A DNA stretch of 7,112 nt from Bacteroidota bacterium (GCA_013334735.1 JAAXXA010000143.1:1-7112), one strand, 5' to 3'; shown: positions 1 through 6,371, counted from the first letter of the stretch. Notes: a model not told the origin generated them from the sequence alone. Made by a program: numbers and translations.

Positions 1-690
1 TTATTCCGTATTTGGGTAAGTAATGAAAATTTTAAAAATTCAGTTATTTTGTTGCCTGCTCATTTAAAAGAATATTCATTTGTAGTTAAATCATTAGAAC
101 TATTCCCTGATAATAATATCCGTTTTATTCCCGATAAATATTCAATATTGAAAATAAAGAATTTGCACTTAATTGAACAAAAACCGCGTTGTGAAGAATA
201 TGATCCTGAATTGATTACTAAGTTTGCAAAGTATATAAAAGAGAAGGTAAATTTGCACTCTGCTGATCCTTTAATGAAAAAAATTTATATAAGCAGGAAA
301 AATGCAGGTAGACGTACTTTATCAAATGAGGATGATGTAATTAATGTTTTTAAAAAGTTTGGCTATTCTATTTTAAATTGTGAAAATTTATCTTTAAATG
401 AACAAATTTCAATTTTTAGCAATGCCTCAACAATTGCTTCTTTACATGGAGCAGGGTTAACTAATATGATTTGGATGGAAAAGGGATCGAAAGTTTTGGA
501 AATGCACAGAGAAATAAAAGAACGAAAAGATCATCATAGTTTTGTTTATTTTACTTTGGCTTCATCGCTGAGTTTGGATTATTATTATATTTGGTGTCAG
601 AATGATAATTATTCTGATTTTTTTGAGGGTGTTTTGCAAGTGAATATTGATAAACTTGAAACGGTTTTAAATTTAATGAACAATGAATAA
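1..690 (+). CDS. Glycosyltransferase family 61 (DUF563), 3' part of gene
   Basis: The reading frame is open to the left edge, so this is the C-terminal 229 codons of a longer gene and the true start lies outside the window. A TTG at 49 is only an internal codon. The signature of GT61 glycosyltransferases is clear: an 'ISRKNAGRR' segment (codons at about 283-309) and, further on, 'HGAGLTNMIWMEKGSKVLEM' (codons at about 448-507), the usual family core near the C-terminus. Family members transfer sugars from nucleotide donors; in bacteria they occur in capsule and LPS clusters, but donor and acceptor cannot be told from sequence. No membrane segment is visible in this part. The stop codon overlaps the next gene by 8 bases (ATGAATAA), so translation is probably coupled. 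The last codons have a diverged duplicate at 3283-3354. The family call is firm; the substrate is unknown. Confidence 0.85.
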   Translation, partial: LFRIWVSNENFKNSVILLPAHLKEYSFVVKSLELFPDNNIRFIPDKYSILKIKNLHLIEQKPRCEEYDPELITKFAKYIKEKVNLHSADPLMKKIYISRKNAGRRTLSNEDDVINVFKKFGYSILNCENLSLNEQISIFSNASTIASLHGAGLTNMIWMEKGSKVLEMHREIKERKDHHSFVYFTLASSLSLDYYYIWCQNDNYSDFFEGVLQVNIDKLETVLNLMNNE

Positions 691-1606
691 ACCCTTTGTA
701 TCAGTAATAATGCCTGCTTACAATTGCGAAAAGTATATTAAAGAGGCAATAGATAGTATATTAAACCAAACTTACTACAATTTAGAATTACTTATTGCTG
801 ATGATTATTCAAAGGATAGAACTAAAAAAATAATTGCGTCCTGTCAGGATGAAAGGATAAAAATTTTTCATAACGAAAAAAATCTTGGTTATTTACAAAC
901 ATTTAACAAGCTTATAGCGCATGCAAAAGGCGATTATATTACTTTTCAGAATGCTTATGATTATTCTGATCCTAGTAGAATATATTTACTGCTTGAAGAA
1001 TTTGAAAAAGATAAGGAGCTTTGCATTTGTGGGTCAAATTACATAAGTATTGATGAAAAAGATAATCAACTAGAATTTTCAAATTTCCCTTTGGAACATT
1101 CAGAAATTTTTGAAAGTATGCCGCAAAAATACCAATTTATTGGTCCGGCACTTATGATTCGCAGACAGGTATATGAAAGTATAGGGGGCTATCATACCTT
1201 TTTCGACAGAATGGGGCAGGAAGACCATTATTGGGCTTATTTGGCAATGAGCATATTTAAAACAAAAAATATACATCATCATCTATATTCTTGTCGCATA
1301 AATTCAGCTTGTTTTTCAGATAATTTATATAGTAACCCTGATAAATTAAATAGTCATAAAATTGTTGAAATTCTTGTAAATCAGAGAAAAAATACAGGGA
1401 CTGATTTCTTGGAACGTGGAAATGACAGTGAACTGAGAAGTATTTTAAATGAATTAAACAAACCATTTACAGATAATCCTTCATATTTTTATTCTTACAT
1501 TGCCAAACTAAGGTTTTGTGAAGGGAAAAAGAAACTGGCATTGAAAAATATGTGGTTTGCTATTCTTAAAACCTTTAAATGGAGTTATTACAAAAATAAA
1601 TTTTAA
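683..1606 (+). CDS. Glycosyltransferase family 2 (GT-A fold) with altered DxD motif
   Basis: This 307-residue protein has the standard GT2 N-terminus: 'SVIMPAYNCEKYI' at about 7-19, 'LNQT' at 27-30 and 'LLIADD' at 36-41 (nucleotide-binding Asp). The late 'GQEDHYW' (E180-D181) is where GT2 enzymes carry the catalytic base. It would be expected to add one sugar to a lipid-linked oligosaccharide on the cytoplasmic side of the membrane. The DxD metal/nucleotide motif is not intact: its paralog at 3347-4294 reads D90-A91-D92-D93, whereas this protein reads N90-A91-Y92-D93 (codons AAT, GCT, TAT, GAT at 950-961). Each change is one base from GAT. The frame is otherwise intact and full length, so this is either a recently inactivated enzyme, a non-catalytic partner, or an enzyme with altered metal use. 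It starts inside the stop of the GT61 gene (8-base overlap), which fixes the start. No helper gene follows directly; a 230-bp gap comes next. Confidence 0.9.
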   Translation: MNKPFVSVIMPAYNCEKYIKEAIDSILNQTYYNLELLIADDYSKDRTKKIIASCQDERIKIFHNEKNLGYLQTFNKLIAHAKGDYITFQNAYDYSDPSRIYLLLEEFEKDKELCICGSNYISIDEKDNQLEFSNFPLEHSEIFESMPQKYQFIGPALMIRRQVYESIGGYHTFFDRMGQEDHYWAYLAMSIFKTKNIHHHLYSCRINSACFSDNLYSNPDKLNSHKIVEILVNQRKNTGTDFLERGNDSELRSILNELNKPFTDNPSYFYSYIAKLRFCEGKKKLALKNMWFAILKTFKWSYYKNKF

Positions 1607-1836
1607 ACAAATTATTTAATTAGTGACGTTTTTTTTATCTTTAGTATTCTGATAATTCTTTGTTTTACGAGTTATAAAACATTTACGCTTTAGTTGCAGG
1701 TTTTTGACTTCACTGTTGTGTAATCGGAACTTTTTCTGAAGAAAAATATCAAAGAATATTTACATAATCAATTGAAAATATTTTAACTAAAACAACGCTA
1801 CCAACACAATTGTAGTAATATTTTTATAATATATAA
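1607..1836. other. Intergenic gap between GT2 and SDR gene
   Basis: I see no gene in this 230-bp AT-rich stretch. A short dyad (TTTTTC, TGAA loop, GAAAAA; 1731-1746) could form a weak hairpin but has no T-run after it, so I do not call a terminator. No exact TAnnTTTG promoter element was found; TATCTTTA near 1637 is one base off. The downstream gene starts directly after an A/T-rich leader without a Shine-Dalgarno sequence. The gap breaks the otherwise tight packing of the cluster and fits a boundary of an inserted or rearranged segment. Confidence 0.5.
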
Positions 1837-2769
1837 ATGGAAAATGTATTAATTTTTGGTGGGACAGGCTTTATAGGTTCTAATCTCGCAGAGGCTTTTA
1901 TAAATAGCTCATATAATGTTATTGTTTTTGATAAAGAGAAAAATAATTACAAAGATTCACAATTAATTTGGGAAAAAATAAAATTTATTCAAGGTGATGC
2001 TAAAGATTTTGCGGAAGTTGAAAAAATATTTGAAACTAATAATATTGATATTGTAATCCATCTTATTGATACAAATATTGCAAGGACATCGCATGAAACT
2101 TTTATTAAAAATTTGGAAATGAATCTTGTGTTTAATCTAAAATTAGTTGATATTATTGTGAAGCATAATATTAAAAAATTTGTATATTTTTCTTCCGGCG
2201 GATCAGTATATGGAAATAATGGTAGTGTTTTTAATAATGAAAAAGATGATGTAAATCCGATTATTTATAGCGGATGGGTAAAAATTTCGATAGAAAAATA
2301 TATTCAGACCAGTCATTTTATTTCTGGTTTGAATTATCTTATTGTGCGCCCATCTAATCCTTATGGAAAGTATCAGAATTACATGCGTAAACAAGGTGTT
2401 ATTACAGCTATTTTTAACAATATTATGAGCAATAAAAATGTAGAAATATGGGGTGATGGAAGTATTGTAAGGGATTATATTTATATTGATGATTTATGTG
2501 ATGCAATAATAAAATTAATTAAAAAAGATAAGTGGAACGAAATATATAATATTGGAAGTGGTGTTGGTACAAGTATAAATGGTATTTTGGATTTAATACG
2601 AAATGTTACTAAAGAGAAAATTAATGTTGTTTATTTACCATCTGAAAAGGTTGATATCCCCGTAAATATTTTTGATATATCTAAAATAAAATCAAGAACA
2701 GATTGGGAAATAAGAACATTATTAAAAGAAGGATTAGAAAAATACTGGGAATGGTTTAAAAACAAATAA
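1837..2769 (+). CDS. NAD-dependent epimerase/dehydratase (extended SDR, GalE/WbpP-like)
   Basis: This 310-residue extended short-chain dehydrogenase/reductase probably acts on a nucleotide sugar in the cytoplasm. It has an N-terminal Rossmann motif GGTGFIG (8-14). Asp32 ends the second beta strand, which favours NAD over NADP. It also has 'FSSGGSVYG' (118-126), 'RPSNPYG' (171-177) and 'RDYIYIDD' (212-219). This pattern fits the UDP-hexose 4-epimerase-like branch found in O-antigen clusters, but epimerase, dehydratase and reductase cannot be told apart here. One oddity stands out: the YxxxK active-site motif is displaced. The segment reads Y144-S145-G146-W147-V148-K149, so the residue four before the lysine is Ser, not Tyr; relatives typically have ...SYGxxK. 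The gene stands alone between two noncoding gaps (230 and 513 bp plus a fossil), unlike the overlapping neighbours. ATG at 1837 gives the expected family N-terminus with the Rossmann motif at residue 8. Confidence 0.85.
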   Translation: MENVLIFGGTGFIGSNLAEAFINSSYNVIVFDKEKNNYKDSQLIWEKIKFIQGDAKDFAEVEKIFETNNIDIVIHLIDTNIARTSHETFIKNLEMNLVFNLKLVDIIVKHNIKKFVYFSSGGSVYGNNGSVFNNEKDDVNPIIYSGWVKISIEKYIQTSHFISGLNYLIVRPSNPYGKYQNYMRKQGVITAIFNNIMSNKNVEIWGDGSIVRDYIYIDDLCDAIIKLIKKDKWNEIYNIGSGVGTSINGILDLIRNVTKEKINVVYLPSEKVDIPVNIFDISKIKSRTDWEIRTLLKEGLEKYWEWFKNK

Positions 2770-3282
2770 TATATTGTTCGAAAAAGAAAGCGAAATTTAT
2801 TTATTCTTATCTTTGGTTTAATTATTTGAGGTTATGCTTAGGAGTTATTTATTATATTAAGCTGAGCTACACATTAAAGAGCCAATTGATAGCGGGTTGC
2901 TATAATACCTTTCTGATTTCGATATCTTAGGTTGGATATAAGTGTTGTATTTATTGGATATGTGTTTTAAAAATTGAAAAAATTAAAATTATAAGAAACT
3001 GTTTTGAATTTATTAATAAACATAATATACTATACTTGGCATAAATATGTACATTTAATTTCGGTTATAGGGGTATAAGGTATAGGGGGAATCTCTATAT
3101 TCATATATAACTTTATAACTTGTTCCATAACCTTAAATGCAATCATAGAATGTAACATTTTATCCAGTTTAATGTATAACTGCATATTTTGCTGTTACAA
3201 AGATGCAAAGTCCAATTAAAAAAACACACATACTGTCAGCACTTTGTGTTTCTTTTCGCCATGGCGACATAGGGGCAAAGTA
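2770..3282. other. Long noncoding, probably scarred intergenic region
   Basis: I find no convincing gene in these 513 bp. An exact TATCTTTG match to the Bacteroidota -7 promoter element lies at 2808-2815, but no TTG stands at the usual distance upstream and no gene follows it closely. Three imperfect tandem units (TATAGGGG, TATAAGG, TATAGGGGG) occupy 3066-3089. GGTTAT at 3063-3068 is complementary to ATAACC at 3127-3132. A 7-bp inverted pair (AAACACA 3222-3228, TGTGTTT 3245-3251) precedes a perfect 12-bp palindrome TCGCCATGGCGA (3256-3267), which is unusually GC-rich for this window. A 42-codon minus-strand frame (ATG at 3158, stop at 3030) is open but resembles nothing I recognise. The region ends exactly where homology to a GT61 gene tail begins, which suggests a deletion or recombination scar. 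Confidence 0.55.
3256..3267. repeat. Perfect 12-bp palindrome TCGCCATGGCGA
   Basis: The sequence equals its own reverse complement and is GC-rich within strongly AT-rich DNA. It lies about 16 bp before the point where a GT61 gene fossil begins. It may be a protein-binding or recombination site, or the relic of an inserted element; the sequence alone does not decide. Confidence 0.5.
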
Positions 3283-3354
3283 TTCTTCGAAGGCAATTTG
3301 CAAATTGATACAACTAAACTTGAAAAGATTCTAAATATTATAGACAATGAATGA
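3283..3354 (+). pseudogene. Remnant of the 3' end of a second GT61 glycosyltransferase gene
   Basis: Reading from 3283 to the TGA at 3352-3354 gives 23 codons beginning FFEGNLQID and ending KILNIIDNE. The last 23 codons of the GT61 gene at the left edge begin FFEGVLQVN and end TVLNLMNNE; 13 of 23 residues match by hand alignment without gaps. Both tails end in the same frame relation to a following GT2 gene, with an 8-base overlap between the tail's stop and the GT2 start (ATGAATAA at 683, ATGAATGA at 3347). The homology stops abruptly upstream of about 3283, and codons before it (in-frame R-G-K-V) bear no resemblance to GT61. This is best read as the stub of a deleted GT61 gene. It has no start codon of its own and is not expected to make a functional protein. 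Confidence 0.75.
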
Positions 3355-4294
3355 GCCTCTTATATCCATTATAATGCCTGCATATAACGCGGAAAAATAT
3401 ATAAAGCGGGCTATAGAAAGTATGTTAAATCAAACGCATAAAAATATTGAATTATTAATTGCTGATGATGCTTCGCAGGACGAGACAAAAAAAATTGTAG
3501 ATTCTTATACCAATATCCGAATAAAAACTTATCACAACAACAAAAATCTTGGTTATTTAAAAACCTGCAATATACTTTTTAATAAGGCAAAAGGTGATTA
3601 TATTGCTTTTCAGGATGCAGATGATTATTCTGATACTAGACGTTTTGAGATTCAACTAAAAGCTTTTGCAAACGATCCTGAACTTGGCGCTTGCGGAACT
3701 AATTTTATATCATTAAATGAAAAAGGTGATGAGTTTTTGAAATCAGATTTCCCAAGTAACCATATTGAAATACGCGCTAATATTATAAATGGCAATTTTT
3801 GTATTATTCCAAATGCTTTTCTGATAAAAAAAGAAGTGTTAAAAAATATAGGTGGTTATAATGAATTTTTTAATAGAATAGGGGCGGAAGATTATTACTG
3901 GACCTGGTTAATTATGGAAAAATATAAATTAATAAATATTAAACAAAATCTTTATTTTTATCAATACCAACAAAATTCAATTACAGGAAACTGGTCTGAT
4001 AATTTTAGGAAATTTTTTAGTCGCGACTTGGTTATGTTTTTAATTAAACAAAGAATAAAATTTAATTTTGATGGACTTTCCGATTCTGAATTAGCTAAAG
4101 AGTTTAATAAATTTATTGAAATTAAAGAAAAACCATTTAAGGAAGATAAATCATATTTATACAGAAAACTTTCAATAAAAGATTTTTATAGTGATAGAAA
4201 AAAAAGAGCTGTACAATATGCTTTTAAAGCATTTAAAATAAATCCATTCAAAATAGAAAATTTAAAAAATTTAATTTATTTTTTAAGAAAATAG
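3347..4294 (+). CDS. Glycosyltransferase family 2 (GT-A fold), intact DxD
   Basis: This 315-residue protein is a paralog of the GT2 at 683-1606; 65 of the first 99 residues agree without a gap by hand count, and similarity continues more weakly to the end. It shows 'SIIMPAYNAEKYI' (7-19), 'LLIADDAS' (36-43), an intact DxD motif 'FQDADDYS' (D90, D92, D93) and the late E181-D182 pair, so it should be an active nucleotide-sugar transferase. It probably adds one residue to the growing repeat unit at the inner face of the cytoplasmic membrane; donor and acceptor are unknown. The C-terminus (about 280-315) is rich in Lys/Arg and aromatic residues, which may help membrane association (inference). 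The start is supported by alignment with the paralog and by the conserved 8-base overlap with the GT61 remnant. The 513-bp gap upstream means the old co-transcribed partner is gone. Confidence 0.92.
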   Translation: MNEPLISIIMPAYNAEKYIKRAIESMLNQTHKNIELLIADDASQDETKKIVDSYTNIRIKTYHNNKNLGYLKTCNILFNKAKGDYIAFQDADDYSDTRRFEIQLKAFANDPELGACGTNFISLNEKGDEFLKSDFPSNHIEIRANIINGNFCIIPNAFLIKKEVLKNIGGYNEFFNRIGAEDYYWTWLIMEKYKLINIKQNLYFYQYQQNSITGNWSDNFRKFFSRDLVMFLIKQRIKFNFDGLSDSELAKEFNKFIEIKEKPFKEDKSYLYRKLSIKDFYSDRKKRAVQYAFKAFKINPFKIENLKNLIYFLRK

Positions 4295-4331
4295 GTTAAG
4301 TAAAAATACTTTATTTATTTTAAACAACTGC

Positions 4332-4396
4332 TAATAAATTTTTATTAATAACAAAAAATGAATATTTTTTTTAATTTTGTCAAATATAAATATTCA
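4332..4396. repeat. AT-rich inverted repeats between GT2 and cupin gene
   Basis: Two dyads lie here. TAATAAA/TTTATTA (4332-4347) forms a short AT-only hairpin that could weakly end transcription of the upstream GT2 gene. A 9-bp pair TGAATATTT (4359-4367) and AAATATTCA (4388-4396) flanks a promoter-like element. Such pairs arise by chance in AT-rich DNA, so a terminator or operator role is only possible. Confidence 0.3.
4372..4379 (+). promoter_or_regulatory. Candidate Bacteroidota -7 element TAATTTTG
   Basis: The element fits the TAnnTTTG consensus of Bacteroidota housekeeping promoters exactly and lies 52 bp before the cupin start, in the only gap ahead of the four-gene sugar-nucleotide run. 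I found no TTG/TTTG at the usual -33 distance upstream, which weakens the call. If real, it would start transcription near 4386 and drive cupin-gmd-acyltransferase-aminotransferase independently of the glycosyltransferases. Confidence 0.35.
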
Positions 4397-4431
4397 TATT
4401 TAACATGAATTCATAATTTTTCAAAAAAAAG

Positions 4432-4836
4432 ATGGAATATATATATTCAGAAATAGAACCAAAGACACTATTGCATTTAGTGTGCAGATTAGATAAATTT
4501 GAAGGGAGAAAAAATATTGCTCCCGATAATGAATTTTTACAATTAGCTGCACTTAGTATGAATAAAGGTCAAACATTTAAACCTCATAAGCATATCATTT
4601 TCGAAAAATCGACGAACATTGCGCAAGAATCATGGTTAGTTTATAAGGGTAAAGTCAAATGTGTTTTTTACGATTTGGATGATACAATTCTAAAGGAAGT
4701 TATTCTTGAATCTGGTGATCTTTCTATGACATTCAGAGGAGGACATAATTACTTAATTTTAGAAGACGATACGATTGTTTTTGAATATAAAACGGGTCCA
4801 TATCTAGGAATTGAGAACGATAAAAAATTTATTTAA
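4432..4836 (+). CDS. WbuC-like small cupin protein of polysaccharide clusters
   Basis: This 134-residue single-domain cupin has motif 1 built around G46 and H52-x-H54, with E66 and G73 following. Motif 2 is 'GDLSMTFRGGHNY' with H105. H52, H54, E66 and H105 are the expected metal ligands. Very similar small cupins (opening 'MEYIYSEI', with 'NEFLQ', 'FKPHKH', 'QESW' and 'GGHNYLILEDDT' blocks) recur beside LPS and capsule genes, but their reaction is not established to my knowledge. A sugar isomerase or epimerase role is a guess; the sequence is unlike RmlC, and dTDP-sugar 3,4-ketoisomerases (FdtA type) are a possible but unproven comparison. It sits 9 bp ahead of gmd and is presumably co-transcribed with it, suggesting a role in GDP-sugar metabolism or sugar modification. 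The ATG at 4432 follows an A-run with no Shine-Dalgarno; the start is supported by the conserved opening residues. Confidence 0.8.
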   Translation: MEYIYSEIEPKTLLHLVCRLDKFEGRKNIAPDNEFLQLAALSMNKGQTFKPHKHIIFEKSTNIAQESWLVYKGKVKCVFYDLDDTILKEVILESGDLSMTFRGGHNYLILEDDTIVFEYKTGPYLGIENDKKFI

Positions 4837-4845
4837 TATACTAAA

Positions 4846-5817
4846 ATGAAAAAAGCATTCATTACTGGCATAAACGGACAAGACGGAAGCTATCTTACGG
4901 AATACCTATTAAAATTAGGTTATGAAGTGCATGGTATTATCCGTCGAAATTCAGTACCTGAGCATCAACAAAGTAGAATTGATTTTCTAAGAAAAGATTT
5001 ACATGTTTCTTATGGAGATTTGTTGGACGTTTCTGGATTGGAAAGACTATTGAAAAACATTCAGCCTGATGAAATATATAATTTGGCGGCTCAAAGTCAT
5101 GTCAGGATTAGTTTCGATGTACCACAGTTTACTGCGCAGGTAAATGCTTTAGGAGCATTAAATTTACTTGAAGCATTTAGAAATACATGTCCTGATTCAA
5201 AATATTATCAGGCAAGTTCTTCCGAAATGTTTGGAACATCAATAGGCGAAAATGGCTACCAATCCGAAACTACACCTTTAAACCCCACAAGCCCTTATGG
5301 ATGTGCAAAAGTATTCGCATTTAACATAACAAGAAATTACCGGAAATCATATAAATTGCATGCAGTAAATGGAATCCTTTTTAATCATGAATCACCCAGA
5401 CGTGGTAGTAACTTCGTTACAAATAAAGTGGTTAAAGGTGCCGTAATGATAAAAAAAGGACTGGCTACAAAATTAGAACTTGGAAATATGGATTCATACA
5501 GGGATTGGGGGCATTCAAAGGATTATGTAAGGGCAATGCACATGATAATTAATCATAATATTCCAGATGATTTTGTAGTTGCCACAGGTCAAACTCATTC
5601 CGTAAGAGAAATGACTGATTACGTATTCTCAAAATTAGGACTTGATTATAAAAAATTTGTCATTCAGAACCCAATCTTTTTAAGACCCGAAGAATTACCG
5701 TATTTAAGAGGAGATAGTTCAAAGTTAAGAAAAACATTTGATTGGACCCCTGAATATACATTTAATGCTCTAATGGATGAAATGATTGATTTTTGGATGG
5801 AAAACATAAAAATTTAA
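4846..5817 (+). CDS. gmd: GDP-mannose 4,6-dehydratase
   Basis: The enzyme converts GDP-D-mannose to GDP-4-keto-6-deoxy-D-mannose in the cytoplasm. This is the entry step to GDP-fucose, GDP-rhamnose, GDP-perosamine and GDP-colitose. The 323-residue protein has GITGQDGSYL-type cofactor binding ('TGINGQDGSYL', G8-G11-G14). It also has 'GIIRRNS' (30-36) for NADP, 'ASSSEMFG' (123-130, catalytic S125 and E127), 'SPYGCAK' (149-155, Y151 and K155), 'NGILFNHESPRRG' (175-187), 'RDWGHSKDYV' (219-228) and 'VVATGQTHSVREM' (244-256). These blocks are specific to Gmd rather than to RmlB-type dehydratases. The length matches the shorter bacterial Gmd enzymes (about 320-325) rather than the E. coli form (about 373). 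No GDP-fucose synthase gene is present nearby; the next genes are an acyltransferase and an aminotransferase, pointing to a 4-amino sugar. The stop TAA overlaps the next start (TAATG). Confidence 0.95.
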   Translation: MKKAFITGINGQDGSYLTEYLLKLGYEVHGIIRRNSVPEHQQSRIDFLRKDLHVSYGDLLDVSGLERLLKNIQPDEIYNLAAQSHVRISFDVPQFTAQVNALGALNLLEAFRNTCPDSKYYQASSSEMFGTSIGENGYQSETTPLNPTSPYGCAKVFAFNITRNYRKSYKLHAVNGILFNHESPRRGSNFVTNKVVKGAVMIKKGLATKLELGNMDSYRDWGHSKDYVRAMHMIINHNIPDDFVVATGQTHSVREMTDYVFSKLGLDYKKFVIQNPIFLRPEELPYLRGDSSKLRKTFDWTPEYTFNALMDEMIDFWMENIKI

Positions 5818-6371
5818 TGACAGATAATATATTTTTTGACCTAAACAAAATAAAAAAATGCGGGAAAAATGTTATCATTGGAAAAACTGTAAGAATACGT
5901 TATCCCGAACTTGTAGAAATTGGAGATAATGTTATTATTGACGATTTTACTTATATTTCCACCCGTCTAAAGTTACATTCAAATATTCATATATCTGCAG
6001 GTTGTAAAATTATAGGTGGAAAAAATGCATATGTTGAAATGAAAGAGTTCTCTACTTTAGCACCAAATGTAATTCTCTCTGCTGGTTCTGATGATTATCT
6101 AAGTGGTATTGCGACACCAATGGTTCCATTCGAATTTAAAGGAAATGCAAAGATTGGTAAAATAATTTTAAATAAGCATTGTATTGTTGGAGCAGGTTCT
6201 GTTGTCTTGCCTGATGTTATTTTTGAAGAAGGAGCATGTCTAGGAGCTCTTTCACTTGCAAATAGAAATCTTGAAGAGTATGTTTTGTATGGCGGTATTC
6301 CTGCTAAAATTATTAAAAGAAGATTAAAAGAAGAAATTTTGCAACTTGAACAAAAGCTAAAAAATGAATAA
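5817..6371 (+). CDS. Left-handed beta-helix (hexapeptide repeat) acyltransferase
   Basis: This 184-residue protein is built of hexapeptide-type repeats, e.g. 'VIIGKTVRI' (19-27), 'VEIGDNVIIDD' (33-43), 'IHISAGCKIIGG' (57-68) and, after a loop near 86-115 ('SAGSDDYLSG'), 'IGKIILNKHCIVGAGSVVLPDV' in two halves at 113-134. It ends with the family tail 'YGGIPAKIIKRR' (158-169) and a short charged helix. H121 is a candidate catalytic histidine. Family members transfer acetyl or other acyl groups from acyl-CoA to sugars or nucleotide sugars. Between gmd and a DegT aminotransferase it may N-acetylate the 4-amino sugar or O-acetylate a residue. It lacks the extra N-terminal Rossmann-like domain of PglD/PerB-type N-acetyltransferases, so O-acetylation is equally plausible. 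I chose the ATG at 5817 (TAATG overlap with gmd) over the in-frame ATG at 5793, which would add eight unconserved-looking residues inside gmd. Confidence 0.85.
   Translation: MTDNIFFDLNKIKKCGKNVIIGKTVRIRYPELVEIGDNVIIDDFTYISTRLKLHSNIHISAGCKIIGGKNAYVEMKEFSTLAPNVILSAGSDDYLSGIATPMVPFEFKGNAKIGKIILNKHCIVGAGSVVLPDVIFEEGACLGALSLANRNLEEYVLYGGIPAKIIKRRLKEEILQLEQKLKNE

Noticed and set aside
49..51. TTG as start of the first gene
   Set aside because: The frame is open to the window edge, and 213 residues would be short for a GT61 enzyme, so the gene is truncated by the window instead.
1100..1466. Two overlapping minus-strand open frames within the first GT2 gene
   Set aside because: They lie wholly inside a well-supported gene on the other strand and have no recognisable motif or family resemblance.
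1731..1746. Hairpin TTTTTC-TGAA-GAAAAA as a rho-independent terminator after the first GT2
   Set aside because: The stem is mostly A-T and no T-run follows; it lies over 120 bp past the stop codon.
2203..2394. Minus-strand open frame within the SDR gene
   Set aside because: It is antisense to conserved SDR motifs, with low-complexity Ile/Phe-rich content and no support.
3030..3158. 42-codon minus-strand frame in the long gap as a small protein gene
   Set aside because: There is no family resemblance and no clear promoter or ribosome site; a frame of this length is not unusual by chance. It is mentioned only in the gap description.
5793..5816. Upstream ATG as the acyltransferase start
   Set aside because: It would put eight extra residues inside gmd; the ATG at 5817 makes the common TAATG junction and gives a natural N-terminus.
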